From a virus, in the IMG/VR virus record IMGVR_UViG_3300017991_000085, positions 1 to 64,000 of that record: 64,000 nucleotides of DNA; one strand, 5' to 3'. This document shows, one piece after another, positions 28,415-36,806 of the stretch. The notes beneath the pieces were generated by a model, which ran no database searches, was not told the origin of the DNA, and saw only the letters and a list, made by a program, of their open reading frames with translations. How positions within the stretch are numbered: the stretch's first letter is position 1; the number at the start of each line of letters is the position of its first letter. Position numbers and translations under genes: made by a program.

Positions 28415-29269
28415 TTACACAAGCATATCATAGATTGTTATTTCGTCTTCTAGACGCTTTGCCATGATATATCGACCCTGCTGATCAACAAAACTAGATT
28501 CATCAACAACCGTTACCGCAATTGTTTGAGATGTAGTAAGACTAACATCAATGTAAGCTACTTGATCATTAGCACTAAAAACAATTGGGGAGCTTACAGT
28601 ATAATCAATTGTATTAATAACAGTTGTCCCAGGAATATGAATTTCTATATCTTTATCAAAAATTAACTGCCCTGTCGATAGATCCCAAGTAAATGCCGCT
28701 TCTGTAGTCAGAGTCAGGTTTGATTGCTCAATAGGATTAGAAATAGCGGCAATTTTTGTTTTCTCTTGGCCCCCGACGGTTTCCTTTGTAATCTGAATTC
28801 CTGCCCCAGCTAACAACTCATCTAACAAAAATCCAGCAACAGGATCTGTTCCGCTTGTTTTAACAGTCTCTCCCCCTGCTCCCGTTCCAGAAGGCTGCTG
28901 ACCTGAGGCCTCTGTATAGGTTAGTTTTCTCACCGCTCCGCCATAGTAAGCAATCGTCGTTCCGAACCCCTCTGTAATCTGAACTTGAACTCCACCTGTG
29001 GTAATGAAAGGTAGAGTGTCTCCAGGGATCGTTACTTCAACAAGACTTCTGTTACCTAGAATAGCCCCGTCAAGAACTATGTTTTCTTCGGCGCCGGGAA
29101 AAGTAAGCTTAACGGTAGCCGCGACACTAATGTGATACGGGACCCCACTAACTTCTTCAAGAATCTGAGCTCGAAAAACTTTATCTCCCTCGCTCCCATA
29201 GAAGGAGAATGTGCTGATATCAATGATCTCGTCGCTATATCCGTCTATAACATTGAATATCAGACTCAT
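28415..29269 (-). CDS. Two-domain appendage protein
   Basis: 284 residues, ATG with GGGAG. N-terminal about 120 residues are paralogous to the whole of the 28032 protein; a linker (TGAGGETVKTSGTDPVAGFLLDELLAGAGIQIT) follows; C-terminal about 90 residues (AFTWDLSTGQLIF ... VAYIDVSLTTSQTIAV ... FVDQQGRYIMAKRLEDEITIYDML) are paralogous to the end of the 6364 fibre protein. This modular make-up suggests a short fibre or whisker attached at neck or baseplate. Confidence 0.65.
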   Translation of the reverse strand: MSLIFNVIDGYSDEIIDISTFSFYGSEGDKVFRAQILEEVSGVPYHISVAATVKLTFPGAEENIVLDGAILGNRSLVEVTIPGDTLPFITTGGVQVQITEGFGTTIAYYGGAVRKLTYTEASGQQPSGTGAGGETVKTSGTDPVAGFLLDELLAGAGIQITKETVGGQEKTKIAAISNPIEQSNLTLTTEAAFTWDLSTGQLIFDKDIEIHIPGTTVINTIDYTVSSPIVFSANDQVAYIDVSLTTSQTIAVTVVDESSFVDQQGRYIMAKRLEDEITIYDMLV

Positions 29270-29761
29270 CTAATACTCCCACCTTCTATCTCTATCGACT
29301 CTTGTATCAATATGAACCCACGTCGAAGCAACGCCAACCGCTCTCACCCCTTCTGAACGGGCGATATCTTCTAAATCAGATCCCGAAAGCCCAATTATTT
29401 TAAAATCGACCGCTCTAACTTTTCCGCTTTCGTCGGGAACGTGCTTACTATTTGGATGTCCGCCGATTTTTTTATTGTGTTTTTTACATCTCTTTCCTGA
29501 TGTAATGGTTATTTTTGTGTCCTTACCAAACTGACAGCTAATCTTTTTTCTAATAGCTTCTAACCATTTGATAATTTGACCGTCCACCACAGCAGGAGGG
29601 CAACTGCCACAGCTACAATTAAACTCTTTGCGTCTAAAATGAGCAGAGAGCTTATCGCCTGGGCCCAAAGGGGCTTCTTTTTTCTTTTTTTCATCTAAAA
29701 GAACCACTTTAGGGCCCCTAGAATCAGAGCTCCCAAAGAGACGGCTAAACCAATTGCCCAT
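29270..29761 (-). CDS. M15-family peptidase endolysin
   Basis: 163 residues. LSAHFRRKEFNCSCGSC is the common N-terminal motif of phage M15 D-Ala-D-Ala carboxypeptidase/L-Ala-D-Glu endopeptidases; SGKRCKKHN precedes the zinc ligands SKH107 and VD119, with WVHID at 150 as the third. It cuts peptidoglycan cross-bridges during lysis. The first 30 residues form a basic, unusual extension. Overlaps the XhlA-like gene by 67 bases, making a lysis cassette. Confidence 0.85.
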   Translation of the reverse strand: MGNWFSRLFGSSDSRGPKVVLLDEKKKKEAPLGPGDKLSAHFRRKEFNCSCGSCPPAVVDGQIIKWLEAIRKKISCQFGKDTKITITSGKRCKKHNKKIGGHPNSKHVPDESGKVRAVDFKIIGLSGSDLEDIARSEGVRAVGVASTWVHIDTRVDRDRRWEY

Positions 29762-30102
29762 TTTAGGTAACCTTTGTAGTCTTTCAATGTTTTAGATTCT
29801 ACCTTTTCTGCTGTTTGCATCAAGGCAATATCTTTTTCGTTTTGTCCAATTCTCTTATCTTGTTCGTCGTCTTTTTTATTAAATCGTTCAAACTGTTGAT
29901 TAACAGTTGCGACTAACATTTGAACACTAGACTCAATTCTAGGGATAGCTCCGTTTTGTTTGGCGAGACTAATACGAATCCCATCGACTTTCTCGCCAAG
30001 ATCTACTTGAGCTAGTTTTAAGTCTCCAGTTGTTTGCTGAAGGGTTGTAATTTCTTGTTTTAAGAGTTGAAATTCGATGGTCCGCTCTTTATCTTCGGGC
30101 AC
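29695..30102 (-). CDS. XhlA/holin-like membrane-anchored coiled-coil protein
   Basis: 135 residues, GTG start with GGAGGAG 7 bases upstream. Residues 5-110 are coiled-coil (LLKQEITTLQQTTGDLKLAQ ... QDKRIGQNEKDIALMQ); residues 112-133 form one C-terminal membrane segment (LKWAIGLAVSLGALILGALKWFF). This is the topology of haemolysin XhlA-type lysis accessory proteins, and the endolysin overlaps it. An intrinsic terminator lies just upstream of the gene, so read-through or a separate promoter must supply it. Confidence 0.75.
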   Translation of the reverse strand: MPEDKERTIEFQLLKQEITTLQQTTGDLKLAQVDLGEKVDGIRISLAKQNGAIPRIESSVQMLVATVNQQFERFNKKDDEQDKRIGQNEKDIALMQTAEKVESKTLKDYKGYLKWAIGLAVSLGALILGALKWFF

Positions 30103-30118
30103 TGGGCTCTCCTCCTAG

Positions 30119-30143
30119 AAAAAATTAAAGCACAAGGCTTTAA
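30119..30143 (-). terminator. Rho-independent terminator after the 30148 gene
   Basis: On the transcribed strand TTAAAGC, loop CTTGT, GCTTTAA, followed directly by six T. It begins 5 bases after the stop of the 30148 gene and precedes the lysis genes. A 7-bp stem plus T-run is modest but is the clearest intrinsic terminator in the window. Confidence 0.65.
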
Positions 30144-30147
30144 AGTT

Positions 30148-30462
30148 TTATGCTCTGAAAATCACAAATGAGAGCACAGCGTCATTATTCGTCACACCCG
30201 CTGGCGTAATTTTCAAATTTCCAGCCTCGCACTCGGCAAGAATAAGCCCAACCGGGGCTCCTGTGTCGTCGCTAACGAGAGAAACGATAGCGATATCGCC
30301 GGCTGCAATGCCTTCAATCGCTACGTTTGTCGGGGAAGCCGCAAGAACAACCCGACCGACGGCGAGAGGGGCAAGCTTCTCTTCAATTTTATCTTCTTTC
30401 TTCAGGGGAACCGCCGCGCGAACGTACTTCACCTGTTTATCGCTAAGTCTTTTGTTTGCCAT
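30148..30462 (-). CDS. Small virion-type protein
   Basis: 104 residues, ATG with AAGGAG. An N-terminal basic segment (KQVKYVRAAVPLKKED) then a compact beta sequence AIEGIAAGDIAIVSLVSDDTG ... GNLKITPAGVTNNDAVLSFVIFRA, a pattern seen in small phage decoration or fibre-associated proteins. It has its own promoter (30515) and terminator (30119), implying strong independent expression, as for an abundant virion protein. Function otherwise unknown. Confidence 0.6.
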   Translation of the reverse strand: MANKRLSDKQVKYVRAAVPLKKEDKIEEKLAPLAVGRVVLAASPTNVAIEGIAAGDIAIVSLVSDDTGAPVGLILAECEAGNLKITPAGVTNNDAVLSFVIFRA

Positions 30463-30514
30463 TGCTAACTCCTTTTACATGTAAAATTGATTAATTATGG
30501 GTATATACCTTACA

Positions 30515-30552
30515 ATTATAGTATCTTTTTATGTACAATTTAAATTAAATTG
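30515..30552 (-). promoter_or_regulatory. Structural-gene promoter, TTTAAA-18-TATAAT class
   Basis: The minus strand reads CAATTTAATTTAAA, 15 bases, TACTATAAT. The same 14-mer, the same 15-base gap and the same TACTATAAT occur at 58870-58907. The 14-mer overlaps the stop of the 30545 gene. It should drive the 30148 gene and, past the terminator, the lysis genes. Confidence 0.7.
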
Positions 30553-31060
30553 ATTTGACAATTTTGTCAAAACACTCGCTATTTTTGACCCATTCATGCA
30601 ACTCTATGGGTGTCATAGATTCTTTGTCTAACCCCTTAAGGACAACATCTGCTGTCTCGCGCAATAATTCCTGAGCAAGCTCTGTACAAATGAGTTCATT
30701 TCTCGACCCCAGTGGGTTTTTAATTGTAATTCCTATCTTCTTAAACACAATCTTAATAGCAAAACCAAGAACTTCGAGATAGTCATATGGTTTATGTCCA
30801 TATTTATCTATCAGCTTGTCAAGAGCTGCGTCTCCGCCTTCTGGTTTATATCTGTAGCGATATATCGTGTCGTATCTTTTGATAAAATATTGCCACCAAT
30901 CAGGCTCGACTCCAAAACACGACGCTTCTACCATCCACTCATGCTCAGGCTCACTATAACGAATAGCTACGTGAGATACTTTTTCACAGCCCCTTTTCGA
31001 GCTAAACAACATGATAGCCTTAGATATTAGCGATTTTCCCTCGCAAAAGATAATTTCCAT
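30545..31060 (-). CDS. Permuted papain-fold (YiiX-like) cysteine peptidase/amidase
   Basis: 171 residues. The motif VSHVAIRY (His30) followed by EWMVEAS and, far downstream, ELICTELAQELL (Cys125) matches the circularly permuted NlpC/P60-like (YiiX/G6R) fold, in which His precedes Cys. TPIELHEWV at the end is typical of phage members. It may trim peptidoglycan or lipids during entry or lysis. Coupled to the appendage gene by TAATG. Confidence 0.65.
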   Translation of the reverse strand: MEIIFCEGKSLISKAIMLFSSKRGCEKVSHVAIRYSEPEHEWMVEASCFGVEPDWWQYFIKRYDTIYRYRYKPEGGDAALDKLIDKYGHKPYDYLEVLGFAIKIVFKKIGITIKNPLGSRNELICTELAQELLRETADVVLKGLDKESMTPIELHEWVKNSECFDKIVKSI

Positions 31061-31848
31061 TATGACACTATTTTATTCCTAAATGTTTCGAGAACAACCA
31101 TAATATCGTGGCTATCTCCAGCTCCATGTTTTATAATAACGCGCATTTTATTTGAGTGATATGTCTCACTATATGACAAAAATGTAGATGCTCTTCCGTC
31201 AGCTGTAACTTGATCTCCTGGATCAATGTACGACATATTAACCCCGCCAATCATAGGAATGGATCCCCCACTAGATGCCGGGATATCAGGAGCGGCAGTC
31301 ACCCAAACACGGATGTCGCCTGAAGGAGTACTCTTCTGACGACACGAGCCGCCAATAATTTCATAGTCATATGGTGGTTCAAAATCTACTATAGTCTTAA
31401 CAGCATTTCCTTCATTTTCCTCACTTGTGATTTCATCGTCGCTCGAATCATATAATTTTAAAGTAACTCCGCTACGATCAGTCCCATCGTCTAGCTTACT
31501 ATACACACTATCAAGATCCGAAGTAGTAAATTCAATAGGAATAAGATTATAAATCCAACCCAAATTTGATGCTTTTATTCTACTAATCCGGGCGCCATCA
31601 ATATCGGTTGGACCCAACAAATAGTTAACTGTTCCCTTTAGCCAATCAACTCCACTATTGACATCTAAATCGCTATCTCCATCGTTAACGACTAAATCTT
31701 CGCTGCCGATATCTGAAACAACTGTACTATCTGCTCCCCATTGAAGATCTTCTCCTACTTGAAGCTGATAGAAATCATTATTTTGAATTGTGACTCCACA
31801 CCACGTTCCTTCTGCGCCGGACTTATTGTATATCTTAATTACTCTCAT
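31060..31848 (-). CDS. Tail appendage paralogue 1
   Basis: About 262 residues; ATG at 31848 chosen because it forms ATGA with the upstream stop and has AAAGG 7 bases before (the open frame extends to a TTG). N-terminal IKIYNKSGAEGTWCGVTIQNNDFYQL, then SEDLVVNDGDSDLDVNSGVDWLKG, shared with the 32522 and 33240 proteins; later sequence is beta-rich and includes IPMIGGVNMSYIDPGDQ. Member of a run of mixed-module appendage genes. Confidence 0.6.
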   Translation of the reverse strand: MRVIKIYNKSGAEGTWCGVTIQNNDFYQLQVGEDLQWGADSTVVSDIGSEDLVVNDGDSDLDVNSGVDWLKGTVNYLLGPTDIDGARISRIKASNLGWIYNLIPIEFTTSDLDSVYSKLDDGTDRSGVTLKLYDSSDDEITSEENEGNAVKTIVDFEPPYDYEIIGGSCRQKSTPSGDIRVWVTAAPDIPASSGGSIPMIGGVNMSYIDPGDQVTADGRASTFLSYSETYHSNKMRVIIKHGAGDSHDIMVVLETFRNKIVS

Positions 31849-32522
31849 GTTGCAGCCTTTCTCAGCCAAACAAGAACCTTCGAATCATTTGGCTTATCGT
31901 TCCCTGTTGCTGTAACTTTTGCAGACAATCCATATCCCTGCCCGATTGTAACGGAAAATTGAGGACTAACATACGTCTTACTTGAGATTGACGGCGAGGT
32001 ATAAATCAATGTTTCATTCCCTCCCGTAATTGGATCGTATTTATAGAGCTTAATTACAACATCATCTGGAACAATCTTGTTTGAGAATGTAATTTTTCGA
32101 ATCTCCATATTATAACCCATAACTTCTGGCGATTGATTTGATGGAAGATTATCAAATGTATTCATAAAAGCGTCTGTTGTGGTTCCAGATCGTCCAAACC
32201 CAAGAGTATCAAGATCGGCCTCATAGGCCTCCTCAAAAACAACATCTACATTTATTGATCCGTCTTCGTTATCGGTTACAATTACTCCATTATTAAAATT
32301 AATTGTCTCCGTACTAACATTAACAGATTCTCCGCTTTTTTTGGTTTCAACAGTCCCTAGAACAATCCAACGGCTCTTAGTCTGAGACCACACTTTGAAT
32401 TTATTGTCGGCAGAATCAATACAAAAATATCCATGTGCCGGACTCTCTGGCAAAGGTTGAGGGACAACAATATTGTTTCTCCCTTCTATAACTACCCTAT
32501 CGCCTTTGAATCTAAATCCCAT
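31845..32522 (-). CDS. Tail appendage paralogue 2
   Basis: 225 residues. N-terminal region (GYFCIDSADNKFKVWSQTKSRWIVLG) resembles the tail-tip wrapping domain in fibre proteins; the C-terminal about 110 residues (FGRSGTTTDAFMNTF ... GYNMEIRKITFS ... VVIKLYKYD ... GYGLSAKVTATGNDKPNDSKVLVWLRK) are paralogous to the C-termini of the 33240 and, more distantly, 33983 proteins. Confidence 0.6.
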   Translation of the reverse strand: MGFRFKGDRVVIEGRNNIVVPQPLPESPAHGYFCIDSADNKFKVWSQTKSRWIVLGTVETKKSGESVNVSTETINFNNGVIVTDNEDGSINVDVVFEEAYEADLDTLGFGRSGTTTDAFMNTFDNLPSNQSPEVMGYNMEIRKITFSNKIVPDDVVIKLYKYDPITGGNETLIYTSPSISSKTYVSPQFSVTIGQGYGLSAKVTATGNDKPNDSKVLVWLRKAAT

Positions 32523-33238
32523 TAGTCAATAACTCTCTGCCAATATTTATTGTAAATAGATACAATGATAGGATCATTGGTTGGATTATCATAGCCTTCT
32601 TCATTTGCAATTCTTTCTAGTCCCATGAAAATATATTTTTCATCATTGGCGAATAGAGATACAGGGAGAGTAATTTCGTAAGAAAATATTCTAAATGGAT
32701 CTGTCGTAACCGGCACAGGTCCGACATCAAAATTTAGATCAGATGTATTCAAATATTTATCTTCATTTCCATTAGATGTAAGAAGATGGATTCTATAAGA
32801 TGCATACTTATTTGGTTGATCATTGTCTATACAAAAATGTGCTACAATTACATAATAGTCTCCAATTATATTTTCCGCTTTTGATCTAAGATAGCCCTTA
32901 TCCCCAATTTGTACTTTATAGCCCATTGTGGCGCCATTTAATTCCACTACTTCCGGGCTCTTCGTTCCAACACCAGGTACTATATCCATCCGGGTATGCA
33001 TCTTTACAATTTTACGTTGTAGATAGCCACTTCCAACGTTTGGACTTAAGTCTTCTATCCCATCGTTAACTATTAATTTTGGAGGATCGCTGGTAATGTC
33101 ACTTAAGGTTTTCTGGTAAGTGGAAAATCCAACTCTCTCTTGGTCTGATTGAATGGTATAATACTCTCCCGGCTCAATTACGATACCAAACCAAACATCA
33201 GTTACTTCTTGATTATTTTTTAGCTTGATTATTTCCAT
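32522..33238 (-). CDS. Tail appendage paralogue 3
   Basis: 238 residues. N-terminal module IKLKNNQEVTDVWFGIVIEPGEYYTIQ ... LIVNDGIEDLSPNVGSGYLQRKIV is shared with 31060 and 33240 proteins. C-terminal half is beta-sandwich-like (YYVIVAHFCIDNDQPNKYASYRIHLL). Starts one base after the TAG of the preceding gene. Confidence 0.6.
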   Translation of the reverse strand: MEIIKLKNNQEVTDVWFGIVIEPGEYYTIQSDQERVGFSTYQKTLSDITSDPPKLIVNDGIEDLSPNVGSGYLQRKIVKMHTRMDIVPGVGTKSPEVVELNGATMGYKVQIGDKGYLRSKAENIIGDYYVIVAHFCIDNDQPNKYASYRIHLLTSNGNEDKYLNTSDLNFDVGPVPVTTDPFRIFSYEITLPVSLFANDEKYIFMGLERIANEEGYDNPTNDPIIVSIYNKYWQRVID

Positions 33239-33239
33239 A

Positions 33240-33983
33240 CTATCTTTGTCTTGTCCAAACTAAAACATTTAAATCACTAGGTTTTGGATTTCCAACATTG
33301 ATTGCCTTTACATAAAGTCCCCAACCCTTATCGACGGAGACTGCTAAATCCGTCGTAGTATATCCTGAGTAACCTGTAAAGTTTCCATTAGCTATGCTAA
33401 AAGTCTCAGAATAAATCATCGTCCGGACTGAGTGATTAGAATCTGCCTTCCATAGCTCTAAAGTAAAAGGAGCGGCAAGAGCTGAAACTGAAACAGAAAA
33501 CCCACGAAAAATAATATTGTACTTTAACGTGTCAGGAGAATCATAACTAACAATATTATTTAAAGTTAAGAGATAAGTATTATTCGAAGTGCTTCCTTGC
33601 CTAGCATATTGAAATTTATCTAAATCATTATCAAATGCTCCCGACTTCGCATATTCAATTGCCTCTTGAACAGTGTCTTTGTCGTTAGGAAACCCATTTG
33701 CTCTCCTATCGTCGGTCCAAAATCTGACGTTCCACGCCTCATCTGGATGTTTCAAAAACTTAATCGCTTCGTAAACATTAAGATTTTCGTGCCCGTCATT
33801 AACTACGAGGCTCCCGGCTGTAATCAAAGTATCAATTTGAGAGGCTGGAGTTTTATCAACTCCCGAGGCCCACAACGAGTAATTTTCTGGATCAATAGTG
33901 ATCGTTTCTCCGGCCTGGATTAATATCCCCGTATGAACGATACTAATGTTTCCCCCAGTAGTGTTTGTAATAATCTTAGGCAT
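33240..33983 (-). CDS. Tail appendage paralogue 4
   Basis: 247 residues. N-terminal module (IITNTTGGNISIVHTGILIQAGETITIDPENYSLWASG ... SLVVNDGHENLNVYEAIKFLK) plus C-terminal module (FQYARQGSTSNNTYLLTLNN ... LKYNIIFRGFSVSVSALAAPFTLELWKAD ... GWGLYVKAINVGNPKPSDLNVLVWTR). It is the clearest example of both modules in one protein. TAATG coupling. Confidence 0.6.
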   Translation of the reverse strand: MPKIITNTTGGNISIVHTGILIQAGETITIDPENYSLWASGVDKTPASQIDTLITAGSLVVNDGHENLNVYEAIKFLKHPDEAWNVRFWTDDRRANGFPNDKDTVQEAIEYAKSGAFDNDLDKFQYARQGSTSNNTYLLTLNNIVSYDSPDTLKYNIIFRGFSVSVSALAAPFTLELWKADSNHSVRTMIYSETFSIANGNFTGYSGYTTTDLAVSVDKGWGLYVKAINVGNPKPSDLNVLVWTRQR

Positions 33984-34852
33984 TATGGTCCAATCGATCC
34001 GCCCAGAATTAGCGACACAACCGGATTAGTTGCCTTATCGGACCCGGTTGCTGACGCTATATAAACTGCTAGCTCTTTCCCGCGCGTGACATTTATACCG
34101 GTAACAATAAAATTTCCACTTCTTTGAGTAACCATATTTACAGTAGTAAGAAGAGTATAAGTAGTCCCATCGTGTTCATAAACTAAAACATCAAATGTGT
34201 TTGGTACTTCATTTGAAACTGAAATTTGTTCAAGCGTACCATTATAAAAAGGAAAAGTACGGCCGGTTCGATTAGACGGAACAGTGTCATTTAAAATCCA
34301 CTGATTTCTAACCGTACCGCTCATACCCCATGTAAAGCCCGGACTAGCACTTAGTTTTAGTTCTGTTGCTAATTCTTCAATTGCATCCCGAACATTGGTT
34401 GATTCTAAATCGCTTATCGATTTTGTGAAAGAAAGACTCCTAGCATCTAAAACTTCCCAATTATTGTTATCCTTGTGTTCTACTAAAATAAGAACGCCAG
34501 GATAAATTGTAACAATACTGCTTCCTAAATTATCTTGAATAATGATTTGCTCGGTGCCAGAATTTTTAATCCAAATCTGTCTCCCACTCAAAGCATCGTC
34601 TGTAGCTATAAGACCACACGGCAACCTAACCGTAGCGGCTGTTGTTTGGTGAGTTTCAACTATACCGGGGATATTCTTAAGAAATTGAATAACTCTACTA
34701 ACGTTAATTCGGCGATAAGTTCCTAGTTCAGGGGGTGTGTAGGCAGCGCCGGCGACGGCAGCAAAATCAGACTCTAAAATGTCTACGTAATTAAATGCCG
34801 CTCCGCCGAAGGCTTTGATAGTCTGTACAATCTCTTTTTCGCCTGCGGACAC
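33983..34852 (-). CDS. Tail appendage protein with fibre-type N-terminus
   Basis: 289 residues, GTG start with AGGGG upstream. Residues 55-145 contain a fibre-like beta segment (TVRLPCGLIATDDALSGRQIWIKNSG ... NNWEVLDARS); C-terminal about 110 residues (FTWGMSGTVRNQWILN ... VLVYEHDGTTYTLL ... GKELAVYIASATGSDKATNPVVSLILGG) are a distant member of the appendage C-terminal family. Possibly the longest member of the neighbouring array. Confidence 0.6.
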   Translation of the reverse strand: MSAGEKEIVQTIKAFGGAAFNYVDILESDFAAVAGAAYTPPELGTYRRINVSRVIQFLKNIPGIVETHQTTAATVRLPCGLIATDDALSGRQIWIKNSGTEQIIIQDNLGSSIVTIYPGVLILVEHKDNNNWEVLDARSLSFTKSISDLESTNVRDAIEELATELKLSASPGFTWGMSGTVRNQWILNDTVPSNRTGRTFPFYNGTLEQISVSNEVPNTFDVLVYEHDGTTYTLLTTVNMVTQRSGNFIVTGINVTRGKELAVYIASATGSDKATNPVVSLILGGSIGP

Positions 34853-34870
34853 TGCCTACCCCTACCTTGT

Positions 34871-35059
34871 TTATTCTAATCCAAGTTCCTTCAATAAAGC
34901 AGATTCCTCTTGTTCAAGATTTTTCAAAGACTCTTCTCTTTTCTTTTTCTCTTCAACAAGTCTCTTCAGCTCAACGATATCGGAACGTTTAGCTCTCTCT
35001 CTGCTACTAAGGTCTTGGATTTCGTTTTTTAGCTCTTTGAGCTTATCTCTAACGCCCAT
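34871..35059 (-). CDS. Small coiled-coil protein
   Basis: 62 residues, heptad-rich (DKLKELKNEIQDLSSRERAK ... VEEKKKREESLKNLEQEESALLKEL). GGAG ribosome site. Probably an oligomerising assembly factor for the adjacent appendages; no family recognised. Confidence 0.6.
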   Translation of the reverse strand: MGVRDKLKELKNEIQDLSSRERAKRSDIVELKRLVEEKKKREESLKNLEQEESALLKELGLE

Positions 35060-35084
35060 TTTTATCTCCTAGACTTTAATAGTA

Positions 35085-36044
35085 TTAGTCGAGAGTACCA
35101 ACAATCAGCATCACACCATTAAAAGCAGTTCCAAGGCCTGCCTTCAAGATAGTAATATTGCCGCTTGAATCAAACTGAACTTCAGCGTCCACGATTTCGT
35201 CCGGAGTTTGATCGGTATTAACAATCTGAACAACGTACGAACCGGCGACAGTCAATCCGTGAGGACCAATCTGCCCAGCTCCTGGAGCTCCAGTCTGTAA
35301 ACAAGTAATTTCATTGTTTGTTCCAGCAGCCCAATCAGCCGCAGCAAACGGAATGCGCTTCATTGTAGCAGTAACTTCACCTGGAGTCGGAAGAACGTTA
35401 ATCCTCCAAACACCGCCACTCACATGATGAAGTAAATAGTCACCAGTCGTCTCAATATCAAACGAAGCAGCTCCATTAATAGTCGAACTACTACTCAACG
35501 TAATTTTATTAGTTGAGCTAATATCCGAATTCTGAATAGAAAGATAGCAAAATCTACCATCGAGAGGAGCGCTACCTTGTGCAACATTTTCTGCTTCCAT
35601 GTTATCGAGAGCTAAGGTTCTAGCTGCGCCCAATACTCCTGTTGAAACGAGAACGTGAGGAGCGTCAGTTTCCATAGCGCCATTTCCAGCTTTAAGAAGG
35701 ATATCCTGAATATCAGTGTCGGGAGATCCATCAAACACAACGTCCACGCCTGCTTCATCAACAGGAGCCGGACTCACCACGATATCCGAAGTACTATTAA
35801 CTACAGTAATAGTAAATGGACCCGGGTTTAGAATAGAATCCGTACTGAATTCTGCTCCCACAACTTGCATCCAAGCAGGGAAAGTTCCGGCAGATAATGT
35901 AATTTTACCAGTCGCGTTAGTAAAAGTAACATCATTGGCTTGGCCCGAACTATCAAAGCTTTGGTTGTGGCCTTGAGTAATGTCCCAGTTTTCGCCGGAA
36001 AAACCAGCGCTTGCAAAGACATGTTCGTAATTAAGTTTAGCCAT
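35085..36044 (-). CDS. Virion appendage protein with GQIGPH module
   Basis: 319 residues. N-terminal region AKLNYEHVFASAGFSGENWDIT, central beta-rich segment, and C-terminal module (FAAADWAAGTNNEITC ... GAPGAGQIGPHGLTVAGSYVVQI ... GTAFNGVMLIVG) paralogous to the 36225 protein. Likely a surface-exposed virion fibre. GGAG ribosome site. Confidence 0.6.
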   Translation of the reverse strand: MAKLNYEHVFASAGFSGENWDITQGHNQSFDSSGQANDVTFTNATGKITLSAGTFPAWMQVVGAEFSTDSILNPGPFTITVVNSTSDIVVSPAPVDEAGVDVVFDGSPDTDIQDILLKAGNGAMETDAPHVLVSTGVLGAARTLALDNMEAENVAQGSAPLDGRFCYLSIQNSDISSTNKITLSSSSTINGAASFDIETTGDYLLHHVSGGVWRINVLPTPGEVTATMKRIPFAAADWAAGTNNEITCLQTGAPGAGQIGPHGLTVAGSYVVQIVNTDQTPDEIVDAEVQFDSSGNITILKAGLGTAFNGVMLIVGTLD

Positions 36045-36235
36045 TATTTATTCTCCTTTGTCGACAAAATGTTTTCGACTTGCCTTAAGAACCCCTCCGG
36101 AACGTCCGTCTGTCTTAATGCATTGACAATTAAAAATAGTACTACTTCCAATTTTTCTATTCGCCTAAGCAACCTCTCCTTGTCGCCTAGATTAGTTTTG
36201 ATCTCTGTTTTTTGTATTTTTTCATTATTCTGCAT
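36044..36235 (-). CDS. Small coiled-coil protein between appendage genes
   Basis: 63 residues; ATG at 36235 with AAAGG 9 bases upstream (the open frame begins one codon earlier at TTG). Charged helix QNNEKIQKTEIKTNLGDKER then a helix LEVVLFLIVNAL. Overlaps the end of the 36225 gene by 11 bases. Third tiny helical gene in this region. Confidence 0.55.
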   Translation of the reverse strand: MQNNEKIQKTEIKTNLGDKERLLRRIEKLEVVLFLIVNALRQTDVPEGFLRQVENILSTKENK

Positions 36236-36716
36236 CAATGATTACCTTTCCATTAAATGCAGGAGGTAGCGAAGTTTTCCTCAGGTATATACTCTTTGTA
36301 TTCCCATTAATTACGATAGAAGTAAAAACCTCTTTTCCTATATTTACCGCGATTTTCTTATAAACTTGGACCTGAAAACAATTTGCTGCATCATATGTAT
36401 GAGGTCCAATTTGCCCAGGACCAGGGATTCCTGTAGCAATAATCTCAATCTGATTATTCACCCAATCGCTTATAGCAAAATCGAGACAAACCTTCTCATT
36501 ATGAAGAAACGGGTCATGATAATGACCACCCTGACATTCGTTCTGAGGATGATTGACGTTAAAGATAGTATTGCCATCGTGTGCTTTGGCAATTAAATTA
36601 TTTCCGATAGAGGCGGCTTTAGCTCCACCGTCTCTAACCCCGTGAAATATCTTTGAACGTCGACCCCAGAAAACGTCAAATGTAATAAGTTTTTTGACGA
36701 ACTCTGTAAGTGTCAC
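36225..36716 (-). CDS. Virion appendage protein, GQIGPH paralogue
   Basis: 163 residues, GTG start with AGGTAGG. C-terminal half (FAISDWVNNQIEIIATGIPGPGQIGPHTYDAANCFQVQVYK ... LPPAFNGKVII) aligns with the end of the 35085 protein. N-terminal half is rich in His/Asn/Gly (GNNLIAKAHDGNTIFNVNHPQNECQGGHYHD). Role unknown beyond likely virion surface location. Confidence 0.55.
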   Translation of the reverse strand: MTLTEFVKKLITFDVFWGRRSKIFHGVRDGGAKAASIGNNLIAKAHDGNTIFNVNHPQNECQGGHYHDPFLHNEKVCLDFAISDWVNNQIEIIATGIPGPGQIGPHTYDAANCFQVQVYKKIAVNIGKEVFTSIVINGNTKSIYLRKTSLPPAFNGKVIIDAE

Positions 36717-36792
36717 TTAAACCTACCTTACTATACCCATTCTTCCGCATCCGATATTCCGCTTTACTCGCCCAATTCCGATGAACAGGTGG

Positions 36793-36806
36793 TTTAAATT
36801 AAATTG
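36793..36806 (-). repeat. Third copy of the 14-mer promoter-associated box
   Basis: CAATTTAATTTAAA on the minus strand, identical to the boxes at 30539 and 58894 and, like the 30539 copy, overlapping an upstream stop codon (that of the 36794 gene). No TATAAT occurs at the expected distance here, so it is either a degenerate promoter or has another role. Confidence 0.5.
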
